Below the pieces are notes generated by a model. That model was not told where the DNA came from, ran no database searches, and was given only the letters and a program-made list of their open reading frames with translations. From a virus, in IMG/VR virus record IMGVR_UViG_3300016461_000015, positions 1 through 51,452 of that record: DNA of 51,452 bases; one strand, 5' to 3'. Below are positions 1 to 6,813 of the stretch, piece by piece. The position numbers and the translations under genes are program-made. How positions within the stretch are numbered: the first letter of the stretch is position 1; each line of letters begins with the position of its first letter.

Positions 1-239
1 GCATCGGCATCGGCAGCGGCATCGGCATAGGCAGCGGCAGCGGCAGCGGCATAGGCAGCGGCATAGGCAGCGGCAGCGGCAGCGGCATCGGCAGCGGCAT
101 AGGCATCGGCATAGGCAGCGGCAGCGGCATCGGCAGCGGCATAGGCATCGGCATAGGCAGCGGCAGCGGCAGCGGCAGCGGCATCGGCAGCGGCAGCGGC
201 ATCGGCAGCGGCAGCGGCATCGGCAGCGGCATCGGCATC
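1..239. repeat. Hexanucleotide repeat, about 40 units
   Basis: About forty tandem 6-bp units without interruption. Only three unit types occur: GCATCG (about 11), GCAGCG (about 21) and GCATAG (7). The period equals two codons of the minus-strand gene that contains it, so the units encode Asp-Ala, Ala-Ala and Tyr-Ala. The array starts exactly at the left edge of the window. No spacer sequences are present, so it is not a CRISPR array. Copy number could change by slippage or be mis-assembled. Confidence 0.95.
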
Positions 240-701
240 ACGCGCCACCGTCCTCGCCTCTATCGCAGCGTCGCGAGTGCCTTCCTTCTCACAGCGATCA
301 GCCGCCGCAAGCAATTTGGCTTTGTGGTTGCTGTCAGGATGAATTGACGCCGCAGCGCGCAGTGCGACAGGTGCCGCCTTGCGAATGGAAAGCTCCACAA
401 CGCGGCGAACGAATTCCTTATCGTCCAACACATCGCGGCTACCGAGTTGCGCCACAGCGAGCCTGCGGAGACCTTTGGCGCGAGCAGTATCGGATGACCA
501 CCGGCTGTCGTTGAGGCGGATTTTCAGCGACCGCAAGGCGCGGGAAACACACTGAGGATCATCGCCGTGTGGCAAACCCATCGCGTAACAGACAGCGGCC
601 TCTACGCACATCTGTCCAGGAACCGGCCTGCCGACGCCATTTACGAGGCCAGCATCGACGACTTCCAGAACCTTCACTGCAATGTCTTTGGTGATTTCCA
701 T
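1..701 (-). CDS. Ala-rich repeat phage protein, C-terminus off the left edge
   Basis: The frame opens with ATG at 701 (protein starts MEITKDIAVKVLEV), preceded by a GAGGA-like ribosome site, and stays open to the window edge. Residues 1 to about 153 form a globular-looking domain with the segment MCVEAAVCYAMGLPHGDD. After it come about 80 residues of alternating Ala with Asp, Ala or Tyr. I recall the same arrangement, conserved N-domain plus variable Ala/Asp/Tyr repeat, in other phage proteins of unknown function. If the window is circular, the frame continues into 51452-51347 and ends at a TAG, giving 268 residues. Operator-like palindromes lie just upstream, so repressor control is likely. 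Confidence 0.8.
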   Translation of the reverse strand, partial: MEITKDIAVKVLEVVDAGLVNGVGRPVPGQMCVEAAVCYAMGLPHGDDPQCVSRALRSLKIRLNDSRWSSDTARAKGLRRLAVAQLGSRDVLDDKEFVRRVVELSIRKAAPVALRAAASIHPDSNHKAKLLAAADRCEKEGTRDAAIEARTVARDADAAADAAAAADAAAAADAAAAAAAAAYADAYAAADAAAAAYADAYAAADAAAAAAAYAAAYAAAAAAAYADAAADAD

Positions 702-768
702 TTCGTCCCGTCCTCATCGTTTCGGCAGATCGGCTTGCGCTGAGTGCCGTTTGTTCGATGAGTGGACA

Positions 769-835
769 TTGCCAGATGGCAAACTATTTGACAATAGGCA
801 AAATGCCACTTGGCAAAAAATTATCCGCGTGGCAA
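769..835. promoter_or_regulatory. Repressor operator array 1 (four palindromes)
   Basis: Four copies of the 14-bp palindrome TTGCCA-N2-TGGCAA lie at 769-782 (perfect half-sites), 788-801, 803-816 and 822-835 (degenerate left half). Their starts are spaced 19, 15 and 19 bp. The same motif with nearly the same spacing occurs at the cI/cro switch at 3253-3342. The array sits between the minus-strand repeat-protein gene (start 701) and plus-strand reading frames, and contains a TTGACA box at 788-793. I infer that it is a second operator region for the CI-like or Cro-like protein. Confidence 0.75.
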
Positions 836-1129
836 AAGAAAAGCGCCGGCGGGATGATCCGTTGGCCAGAATTGAGCGGCGACCGGGTGCAATTCCCGTG
901 CAGGTGAAGCCGCAGGCGCGGGAAGCGAGAGTCCTACTGTGCTGCCTGAAAATGAGGACGAATTGCCGAGAGGCGTTCTGCCAAGCGACCGACCGATCGA
1001 CGGTTCAAGTCGCAGGCATGGTTTCCCCGGCCTTGTGGTGAAAGCCATGGGGTAGGGGGAAGCTGTGCCTTGCTCCCTCTCTCACTCGGGTTCAAAACCA
1101 AAGGTCAGGAAGAACGGAGACAGAGTGGG
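836..1129. other. Intergenic stretch without a convincing gene
   Basis: This 294-bp stretch follows operator array 1. A GTG-started frame of 38 codons (939-1055) and a longer frame with GTG at 830 ending at 1041 are possible, but neither has a recognisable product or clear coding character. No tRNA, riboswitch or terminator could be supported. It may carry a regulatory leader for the small gene at 1130. Confidence 0.4.
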
Positions 1130-1354
1130 ATGGAAATGCTGGAGTATCTGAAAACGCAACTTCACAGAATGAATGCAGACCATCGCGCGCTCGTGGATCG
1201 CGTTGCCAAACTTCCCGCTGGATCGGAGCCAACCAGAATGGAGGAAGAGCGGCTGTCGCAACTCTACCTATGGCTGCATATGGAAAGCGGGTCCGTGAAG
1301 CATCGTCGGTTCACATCTTCTCTACCCATCAAGGGGCGCCGGAAGCCTCGATAG
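1130..1354 (+). CDS. Hypothetical small protein (74 aa)
   Basis: The reading frame begins upstream at 1070. ATG 1130 is preferred because purine-rich AGGAAG and GGAG runs lie upstream of it and the protein from there (MEMLEYLKTQLHRM...) is amphipathic and charged. It contains a helical Glu/Arg-rich centre and a basic tail (KGRRKPR). No family is recognised. It is the first plausible plus-strand gene after operator array 1, so it could be an early or lysogenic gene under repressor control. A hairpin follows its stop codon. Confidence 0.4.
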   Translation: MEMLEYLKTQLHRMNADHRALVDRVAKLPAGSEPTRMEEERLSQLYLWLHMESGSVKHRRFTSSLPIKGRRKPR

Positions 1355-1449
1355 CCGGCCGCGCCTTCGGGTCACCTGCATCGGTGGTGCAGTACCCGTC
1401 TATAGGTCGAAGTATGTCCTGACTTCAGAAGGAAAGGGGAGCCGTCGGA
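1355..1449 (+). other. Short convergent gap with a stem-loop
   Basis: An imperfect hairpin spans 1368-1398: CGGGT and CTGCA pair with TGCAG and ACCCG around a 7-nt loop, with a small internal loop. It lies after the stop at 1354 and before the 3' end of the minus-strand gene at 1450. It could slow or end transcription, but there is no U-run, so terminator function is uncertain. Confidence 0.35.
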
Positions 1450-1833
1450 CTATCGATGTGTACGGATCGTGGCTTTCCCGATGACGATGAGCAACCTATC
1501 GCAATTACCGCCGGCCACTTTGGTCCATTCGTGCTCTATGAGCGATAGCGCCGCTTCCATCCTGGCAGCATAGTTGGGCTTTTCGCATTCAAAGCGCACT
1601 AATCCGAGTTTCTTGAACCGCGCGTTTGTGATGCCGTGGCCCTTGGCCAGCATCTTCATGTCGTGATCGCCAGCGATCAGAATGGCATCATGGGATTCAG
1701 CAGCGGCGCAAACAACGGGATCTGGCGTTCCCTTGGCAAGGCCACTGTTGTTGAAACGAATCGCCTCATGACCGCCCCGTTCGAGAACGCCACCAACTGA
1801 TACCGGAACCCCCTCATCCAGTAAGAATTTCAT
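1450..1833 (-). CDS. DUF5615-type PIN-like toxin
   Basis: This 127-residue protein starts MKFLLDEGVPVSVGGVLERGGH, the classic opening of DUF5615 (Mut7-C-like, PIN-fold) proteins. The conserved acidic residue is in LLDEG and a second acidic motif is in the AGDHDMK segment near residue 57. In characterised relatives such proteins are predicted RNases neutralised by an adjacent DUF433 antitoxin. That antitoxin gene lies directly upstream and overlaps by 4 bp (ATGA), so the two are co-translated. The toxin activity is inferred from family and context, not shown. Confidence 0.75.
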   Translation of the reverse strand: MKFLLDEGVPVSVGGVLERGGHEAIRFNNSGLAKGTPDPVVCAAAESHDAILIAGDHDMKMLAKGHGITNARFKKLGLVRFECEKPNYAARMEAALSLIEHEWTKVAGGNCDRLLIVIGKATIRTHR

Positions 1834-2474
1834 GCAGCGTTGCGCTTATCCTCGAATGCTATAGCGGCTTCCACATCCGCTCTTTCGAGCGATGGGTATT
1901 CTTGCATGATCTGATCGACCGAATACCCAGCGTCAGAAAATTCCTTAATGGCAGACACAGGTACGCGAGTGCCGGCTATGACCGGCCTGTTGCTAACAAT
2001 CCCTCGAGTGCGCTCGATATGGCCGATTTCGTCACTGCCGCGCTTGTTCATTTCGCGAATGCGTTCTCGCATCCCCCCGACAACAATTTTCAGAGGAATT
2101 TGTAAGACTTCCTGCCCGGAACCGGCCTGATGACGGGTTTCGTCGTCGCGTTGAATGACAACGTGCTTGCCCAGCAGATAGAGGGTACTTTTCACCCAGA
2201 GGTCATCACCCAGATGTGCAAGGTCGGCCTTCACTTCCCGAAGGTGTTCCATGCCGACGTGAGTGTCATTGCGCAGTTGGTTGAGCACTTTGAGAGAAAG
2301 GAGGTCTTTGAACGAATAGAGGCTGGTGTAGGCACCGCTTTCGCCGTCCGAAACGGTTGGCTTGAAAAAGCCATCGCGAGCCCAAGACGCGAGCTGACGC
2401 CTAGTCACGCCGGTCAGGCGGGAAGCCTGATCGATCGTGAAAAGCGCAAGTACGTTTTCACTAGCCTCGGTCAT
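1830..2474 (-). CDS. MerR-like HTH plus DUF433 antitoxin
   Basis: The protein has 214 residues. Residues about 12-80 look like a MerR-family helix-turn-helix (TIDQASRLTGVTRRQLASWAR). Residues about 155-205 match DUF433, with the motif RPVIAGTRVPVSAI and an EYPSLERADVEAAIAF tail. Such fusions are antitoxins that bind both operator DNA and a PIN-like toxin. The partner follows with a 4-bp overlap. A perfect TATAAT lies 6 nt upstream of the ATG, so the message is probably leaderless and could be autoregulated. Confidence 0.8.
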   Translation of the reverse strand: MTEASENVLALFTIDQASRLTGVTRRQLASWARDGFFKPTVSDGESGAYTSLYSFKDLLSLKVLNQLRNDTHVGMEHLREVKADLAHLGDDLWVKSTLYLLGKHVVIQRDDETRHQAGSGQEVLQIPLKIVVGGMRERIREMNKRGSDEIGHIERTRGIVSNRPVIAGTRVPVSAIKEFSDAGYSVDQIMQEYPSLERADVEAAIAFEDKRNAA

Positions 2475-2486
2475 GCGAGCATTATA
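2475..2486 (-). promoter_or_regulatory. Promoter -10 box for the toxin-antitoxin operon
   Basis: On the minus strand a perfect TATAAT (2486-2481) is followed by six bases (GCTCGC) and then the ATG at 2474. Transcription would start at or next to the ATG, giving a leaderless mRNA. The -35 box is weak, which fits a promoter activated or controlled by the MerR-like protein it drives. Confidence 0.6.
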
Positions 2487-2581
2487 GCGCGCTTGAGGGT
2501 TAAGAATATGGCCCGCCTGATCAATTCTTTTGTTGTGTCAAGTCCCCTCATCCCCAAGCCCTCCCCAGAGCTATCTAGACC

Positions 2582-3259
2582 TTAGCCTCGCCACTGAAAC
2601 CAGGCGACAACGCGGCCATAGACGCGCACCTCTTCCCGAAGCAATTCATAGTCGGAGTATCGAGGGTTATCGGCCATTACCTTGATTTTGTCCGTCCTTG
2701 GCACGAGCTGCAGCCGCTTGATGGTAAGGCCATCACCGTAGTCGCAGGCGTAAATGTCTTCCGGTTGCGGCACATTGTGCGTCATGTCAACGAAGACATA
2801 GGAACCAGAAGTTAGGGTGGGCTCCATGGAATCACCCTGTACTGGGATCGAATAGACCTGTGGCATGTTGTGCCATCCAGCTTTGACAGCTGGCGGGAAC
2901 GACCAATAGCCATTCACGTGGTCGGCATAGATTTGACCATCTCCATTTGTCTCGACCCCTTCCGGGCTGCCTAGGCCTAGGCCTCCGAGCAAATTGAGAT
3001 TGGCTATATCACCGGATGGGTCCGGTTCGTCGAAATGAACGGTTCGAGCAATCTCAAGATCCGCTGCTGAAAAGTCGTTGCTCAATTCCTCAGGATCGGC
3101 ATCGAGTGCGCGTGAAATCTTTATCAGATGTTCCAGGCTAAGGGCCCTTGAACCGGATTCGATGCGAGAAAGATGGCTCGTCGAGATGCCTGTCTTCTCG
3201 GCCATTTGCTCGATCGTAATGTCCTTCGAGCGGCGGACTTCGCGGATTCGGTTTGCCAT
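2582..3259 (-). CDS. CI/LexA-like phage repressor, S24 peptidase
   Basis: A 225-residue repressor with an N-terminal XRE helix-turn-helix (about residues 5-55) and a C-terminal LexA/CI S24 peptidase domain. The catalytic Ser144 lies in QGDSMEPT and Lys181 in TIKRL, spaced as in LexA. RecA-stimulated self-cleavage and SOS induction are therefore expected. The frame is open to 3346, but those codons lie in the operator palindromes. ATG 3259 or 3277 is the realistic start; I chose 3259 because the HTH starts right after it. Divergent to the Cro-like gene. Confidence 0.9.
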   Translation of the reverse strand: MANRIREVRRSKDITIEQMAEKTGISTSHLSRIESGSRALSLEHLIKISRALDADPEELSNDFSAADLEIARTVHFDEPDPSGDIANLNLLGGLGLGSPEGVETNGDGQIYADHVNGYWSFPPAVKAGWHNMPQVYSIPVQGDSMEPTLTSGSYVFVDMTHNVPQPEDIYACDYGDGLTIKRLQLVPRTDKIKVMADNPRYSDYELLREEVRVYGRVVAWFQWRG

Positions 3260-3342
3260 TGGCAGGTTATTCGCCATTTGGCAAAAACATGCCACCGCCA
3301 GTTGGCAAATTGCCAATTGACAAGTTATTTGCCATGTGGCAA
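3253..3342. promoter_or_regulatory. Repressor/Cro operator array 2
   Basis: Palindromes of the form TTGCCA-N2-TGGCAA occur at 3329-3342 (perfect half-sites), 3310-3323, 3295-3308 and 3271-3284, plus a shortened one at 3253-3265 that overlaps the repressor start. Read toward the repressor, the spacings are 19, 15 and 24 bp, against 19, 15 and 19 in array 1. A perfect -35 box TTGACA (3317-3322) pointing to the Cro-like gene is embedded in one operator. This is a divergent genetic switch as in lambdoid phages. Confidence 0.85.
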
Positions 3343-3351
3343 GCATGGCTT

Positions 3352-3591
3352 ATGACGCTCGAACAGTACCTCGCTGAACGCAAAATCAAACCATCGGTTT
3401 TCGCCGCTGAGATCGGCGTAGCTGCTTCGACCATTACTCGGGTTATGAGCGGTGAGAGGTCTCCTGGTCTCGAATTGCTGACGTTGATCCGGGACAAGAC
3501 TGGCGGCTCCGTCACGCCGAACGACTTCCTCCCTCCCTTTGAAGAAGCCGCTCCAGCACCGGAGCAGGCGGCACAAGGGGAGGCGGCGTAA
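3352..3591 (+). CDS. Cro-like DNA-binding protein
   Basis: A 79-residue protein starting MTLEQYLAERKIKPSVFAAEIG with an XRE-type helix-turn-helix at about residues 8-50 (AAEIGVAASTITRVMSGER), followed by an acidic/Ala tail. It is transcribed divergently from the repressor and its promoter is embedded in the operators, the position of cro. The frame is open upstream, but earlier starts lie inside the operator array. No ribosome site precedes ATG 3352; a TTGACA box plus 17 bp plus a weak -10 ends 6 nt before it, so the message may be leaderless. Confidence 0.8.
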   Translation: MTLEQYLAERKIKPSVFAAEIGVAASTITRVMSGERSPGLELLTLIRDKTGGSVTPNDFLPPFEEAAPAPEQAAQGEAA

Positions 3592-4076
3592 TGGCCGATC
3601 GTTCCCTCCCGAAATTCGAGAAGTACGTCCGTTACGATCCGGCAACTGGTTACTTTTACTGGTTGAAGTCCGAGGGGAAACGGATCGCTGGTGAGCGTGC
3701 AGATCATCTCAATCCTCAGGGGTACTGGCGTCTTCATATCGAAGGCCGCTGGCATCAAGGGCACCGTGTCGCTTGGTACATGATGACAGGCGAATGGCCT
3801 GCGGTGATGGTCGATCATCGCAATCTTTGCCGATCGGACAACCGTTGGGACAACTTGCGTCTGGCGACCAACTCGCAAAATCAGATGAACAGGGCCAATC
3901 AGACCGACCTCCCAAAAGGTGTGACCTTTCACAGGGGCGTTGGAAAGTTTCAGGCTCAAATCAAGAGAGACGGCAAGAGCCATTACCTCGGCCTCTTTGA
4001 CACGGCTTCTGCTGCGCACATCGCGTACTGCGAAAAGGCTGCGGAACTCTTCGGTGAATTCGCGAGGGCTGCATGA
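3591..4076 (+). CDS. HNH homing endonuclease with AP2 domain
   Basis: 161 residues. The centre holds an HNH_3-type nuclease motif (GHRVAWYMMTGEWP, then VDHRNLCRSDNRWDNLRLAT), and the C-terminal 50 residues form an AP2-like DNA-binding domain (KGVTFHRGVGKFQAQI and SHYLGLFDTASAAH). Such free-standing nucleases are mobile genes that cut DNA lacking them. The ATG overlaps the TAA of the Cro-like gene, and its end overlaps the next start by 4 bp, so it is fully embedded in the early operon. Confidence 0.85.
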   Translation: MADRSLPKFEKYVRYDPATGYFYWLKSEGKRIAGERADHLNPQGYWRLHIEGRWHQGHRVAWYMMTGEWPAVMVDHRNLCRSDNRWDNLRLATNSQNQMNRANQTDLPKGVTFHRGVGKFQAQIKRDGKSHYLGLFDTASAAHIAYCEKAAELFGEFARAA

Positions 4077-5587
4077 TCCGCACCAAGTCTCCCGAGGAAG
4101 CCGGCCTCGCACTCGCGCTCATCCAGATCGACGGCGGCACACAGTCTCGCGCCAACGTCAATGATCAGGTCGTCAACGAATACGCCGAAGCCATCCAGGC
4201 CGGCGCGACATTTCCTCCAATCGTGGTGTTCTACGATGGCAAGAAGCACTGGCTGGCCGACGGCTTCCATCGTTTCCATGCTTACCGGAAACTCGGCCGC
4301 GAGAAGGTCGCCGCCGATATCCGGCAGGGCACGCGCCGCGATGCGATCCTGCACAGCGTCGGCGCCAATGAGATGCATGGTCTGAGGCGGACCCGCGACG
4401 ACAAGCGCCGGGCGGTCGAAACGCTTCTGAATGACCCGGAATGGTCGGCGTGGTCGGACAACGACATTCGCCAGAAGTGCCACGTCAGCTTGGCATTCGT
4501 GCAGAAGCAGCGACAGGAAGTCACTTACCGCGCGGTAAGTGAGAAACCCAGGCCAGCACCGCCTCCTCCAGTGCCAGCCGCTGTTCAGGATCGATTCGAA
4601 AAGATCGAAGCGGCAGGCGGAACGCCTCGTTTCTACAAAAACAAGCACGGCAAAGTCGGCGTCATGAACGTCGCCGGTATCAACGCCGGTCGCAAGAATG
4701 CACGAGAGGCCCTCGTAAACGATGAGCCATCCCCGGAGGCAGGTCCGCAAGCCGAAGCCTTCCAAAGCCAGGGTACAGGTGCCGGGACGCTTGCGGATCG
4801 TGAGGGCCGCCACGAAGGGGAGGCAGCTTCGGTCGACCTCCCCACCATTTCCCCGCGCAACATCTTCGACGAGCTTGTCAGACTCTGGAAAGAAGCCGAC
4901 GCCGGCGTCCGCCAAGACTTCAAGGCCTACATCACGGGCAGCGAGGCCGTCGCCAAACTCAATCTCAGGCAAGAGAGCAATCCAGCCCCTGGCACGGGAG
5001 GCGACGATGTAGACCGCAGCGCAGAGCGCGCCAGCAGCGCCGTGGAAGTCGGCGCAACCAATTCGCCCGATGGGGCACAAGCATCCTTGGCAAATGGGCC
5101 ATGTGAGGCGGTATCCGAAAGGACCGCAAATCTGGTCGGCCCGGCAACGGGTTCGGCTGAGGCTGGAGTATCGGGGCAACCTGAGGTGATCCCAGCTCTG
5201 ACCGGGCAGTTCCCCGGCACAAACGTCAGTGGCCCCGAAAGGGCAGGCGTGACAGCCGGAGAGACGGCACTCACTTCCCAATCGACTGCCCCCGCAGTCG
5301 AGGCCGTGGCTGGTAACCCCCAAGCCCCCCGTGATCCAGCCACGGCCGAAGTTTCCAATCCGCAAGAGCCAAACTCCTCCCCGGTGATCGCGGATAGCCC
5401 GGTGCTGACCTTCTCCCCAGCATCGGGCACCACTTTCGAAAATCCACGCTGCTTGCAGCCATACACCTGTCATCTGTCTCATAGCCGGGATGCCTGCCAC
5501 GACTGTCTGATGGCTTGGTCGCGGCGTCCGAAAACCGAGCAAATCCGTCTGTGGGCGGAAGCGAATGAAGCTGCGAGGGCGGCATGA
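4073..5587 (+). CDS. ParB/Srx-fold protein with long linker and Cys-rich tail
   Basis: 504 residues. The first ~110 match the ParB N-terminal fold (IQIDGGTQSR near residue 18, DGFHRFHAYRKLG near 65, and an HSVGANEMHG segment). Residues about 150-460 are rich in Pro, Ala, Ser and Glu and look disordered. The C-terminus has paired cysteines (CLQPYTC and CHDC), a possible zinc site, then a basic helix. ParB-fold phage proteins can act in partition, as CTPases or as nucleases. No ParA partner or centromere-like repeat was found, so function is open. Confidence 0.75.
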   Translation: MIRTKSPEEAGLALALIQIDGGTQSRANVNDQVVNEYAEAIQAGATFPPIVVFYDGKKHWLADGFHRFHAYRKLGREKVAADIRQGTRRDAILHSVGANEMHGLRRTRDDKRRAVETLLNDPEWSAWSDNDIRQKCHVSLAFVQKQRQEVTYRAVSEKPRPAPPPPVPAAVQDRFEKIEAAGGTPRFYKNKHGKVGVMNVAGINAGRKNAREALVNDEPSPEAGPQAEAFQSQGTGAGTLADREGRHEGEAASVDLPTISPRNIFDELVRLWKEADAGVRQDFKAYITGSEAVAKLNLRQESNPAPGTGGDDVDRSAERASSAVEVGATNSPDGAQASLANGPCEAVSERTANLVGPATGSAEAGVSGQPEVIPALTGQFPGTNVSGPERAGVTAGETALTSQSTAPAVEAVAGNPQAPRDPATAEVSNPQEPNSSPVIADSPVLTFSPASGTTFENPRCLQPYTCHLSHSRDACHDCLMAWSRRPKTEQIRLWAEANEAARAA

Positions 5588-5979
5588 AACCCAATCACGT
5601 CACCGAAGCCATGCGGGCCGAAATGAAGCGGCTCCGTAATGAGGGCGCCTCCTTCACTGGAATAGGCAAGAAGTTCGGCTTCACGGGCAGCACGGTCCGT
5701 TGCGCCATCGATCCGGTCTATGCGGAGCATCGACGCGAACGCGTCAACTTCAACCGCGACCGCGCCCGCGGCTACATCATTGTGCCGCCGGTGAGGGAAA
5801 AGCCCGAGGAGCGCATTCAGGAACGCGATCCTATCGCGCTCACCGAGACCTATTCGATCAGGCCCTACGCAATGCGCGTTCCGAACCGGACGGCGCTCGG
5901 CACCAATTTCCTGACTGAAAAGGCCGAGTGTCATTGGGTCTCGCTGCCTCGCTTGAGCATCCAGGGGAGGGCGGCATAG
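5584..5979 (+). CDS. Small HTH protein, resolvase-like DNA-binding motif
   Basis: 131 residues, overlapping the previous stop by 4 bp. Residues about 8-40 (RAEMKRLRNEGASFTGIGKK) form a helix-turn-helix like the C-terminal DNA-binding module of resolvases and of phage regulators. The rest is basic and without a recognised domain. No recombinase catalytic domain is present. Probably a DNA-binding regulator; the exact role is unknown. Confidence 0.55.
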   Translation: MKPNHVTEAMRAEMKRLRNEGASFTGIGKKFGFTGSTVRCAIDPVYAEHRRERVNFNRDRARGYIIVPPVREKPEERIQERDPIALTETYSIRPYAMRVPNRTALGTNFLTEKAECHWVSLPRLSIQGRAA

Positions 5980-6345
5980 ATGCGCTGGTTCCTTCGGAGA
6001 TTGTTTCCACCGCACCTGCCAAAGCCAAAGCAGAAGTATGTCGGCTTCGTTCATGGGATTTCTCACGTCACTGATGAGGACGGTGTCGAGCGCTATCGCC
6101 ATGATGGCTACTGGATTTTGACCGAGTTAGCCGGACAACGTTCGGCATCAAAGATCGGCACCGCTGGCAATTCCCCATACGCCCTCCATCGCTTTGCAAT
6201 GGTTGAGGTTTGGCTTGCTGGCGGTCCGGTTCCTCCACTCGGCTATTCCGATGGACCAACCAGCCCAAAACCGAAGCCTCGCAAGCCTCTCCCCACACCG
6301 AAGGTCGAAGGGAATGTGGTTCATTTGCCCAGGAAGTCCGCATGA
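5980..6345 (+). CDS. Hypothetical protein (121 aa)
   Basis: The start codon directly follows the previous stop. The protein is basic and Pro-rich at both ends (RRLFPPHLPKPKQK and PKPKPRKPLPTPK), with a compact central part containing RHDGYWILTELAG. No family is recognised. It ends with the ATGA overlap that starts the LexA-type gene, so it belongs to the early operon. Confidence 0.6.
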   Translation: MRWFLRRLFPPHLPKPKQKYVGFVHGISHVTDEDGVERYRHDGYWILTELAGQRSASKIGTAGNSPYALHRFAMVEVWLAGGPVPPLGYSDGPTSPKPKPRKPLPTPKVEGNVVHLPRKSA

Positions 6346-6647
6346 CCCTCTCCAAAACCGCAGCCGAACTGATCCGCACCGATCCTGCACTGGCGAATGA
6401 AGTTGTCAGGCAGCTGGCGCCAAGCACCGGTGGGATGACGGATCGTCAGGTCGACGCGTTGGAGTTCATCAAGCGGTACGTGCGCGGCCACGACGGAAGG
6501 ACGCCGACCTTCGACGAGATCAAGGACGGCATCGGTCTCAACTCAAAGGCTGGCGTTCATCGGCTCGTCGTGGCTCTCGCCGAGCGCGGTTTTATCGATC
6601 GCGTCCCAGGCAAAGCACGCTCCATCGTTCTGAAGGTGTCGATATGA
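6342..6647 (+). CDS. LexA DNA-binding-domain-like winged-helix protein
   Basis: 101 residues from ATG 6342, which overlaps the previous stop (ATGA). Residues about 30-95 resemble the LexA N-terminal winged helix: MTDRQVDALEFIKRYV, then GRTPTFDEIKDGIGL and a recognition helix around SKAGVHRLVVALAERGFI. There is no S24 peptidase domain, so it cannot self-cleave. It may bind SOS-type or phage operators as a stand-alone regulator. Confidence 0.75.
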   Translation: MTLSKTAAELIRTDPALANEVVRQLAPSTGGMTDRQVDALEFIKRYVRGHDGRTPTFDEIKDGIGLNSKAGVHRLVVALAERGFIDRVPGKARSIVLKVSI

Positions 6648-6811
6648 TCTCGACCTTTGCCGATCTCATCTTCGCTCTTCTACCGTTCGCAACGGGCATG
6701 GTCGGCTATGCCTTGGGCCGGGCCGCTTCTGGCAATTGCATCCGCGATGCTGAGGTCTCTTCGACCGCTCCCCAGTCCATTGAAGACGCGGCGCGTCGGG
6801 TGGGGGGCTGA
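6644..6811 (+). CDS. Small membrane protein (55 aa)
   Basis: ATG 6644 overlaps the preceding TGA (ATGA). The 55-residue product has one hydrophobic segment at about residues 4-28 (STFADLIFALLPFATGMVGY) followed by a polar tail. The tight overlap and lack of gaps support a real gene. Function is unknown; single-span early phage proteins often act on the host envelope, but this is only a possibility. Confidence 0.55.
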   Translation: MISTFADLIFALLPFATGMVGYALGRAASGNCIRDAEVSSTAPQSIEDAARRVGG

Positions 6812-6813
6812 GA

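Noticed and set aside
1-239. CRISPR array
   Set aside because: Units are 6 bp, contiguous and without spacers; it is an in-frame coding repeat.
682-1041. 119-codon plus-strand frame
   Set aside because: It starts inside the minus-strand gene and runs through the operator palindromes, with no family and no ribosome site.
860-1050. Cobalamin-type riboswitch or tRNA fragments
   Set aside because: Short matches such as GGTGCAATTCCC and GGTTCAAGTC lack the required stems and conserved boxes.
2130-2585. 151-codon plus-strand frame
   Set aside because: Antisense to the MerR-DUF433 antitoxin; no start signal or family.
3983-5542. 519-codon minus-strand frame
   Set aside because: Antisense shadow of the ParB-like gene, produced by high GC; no recognisable domains.
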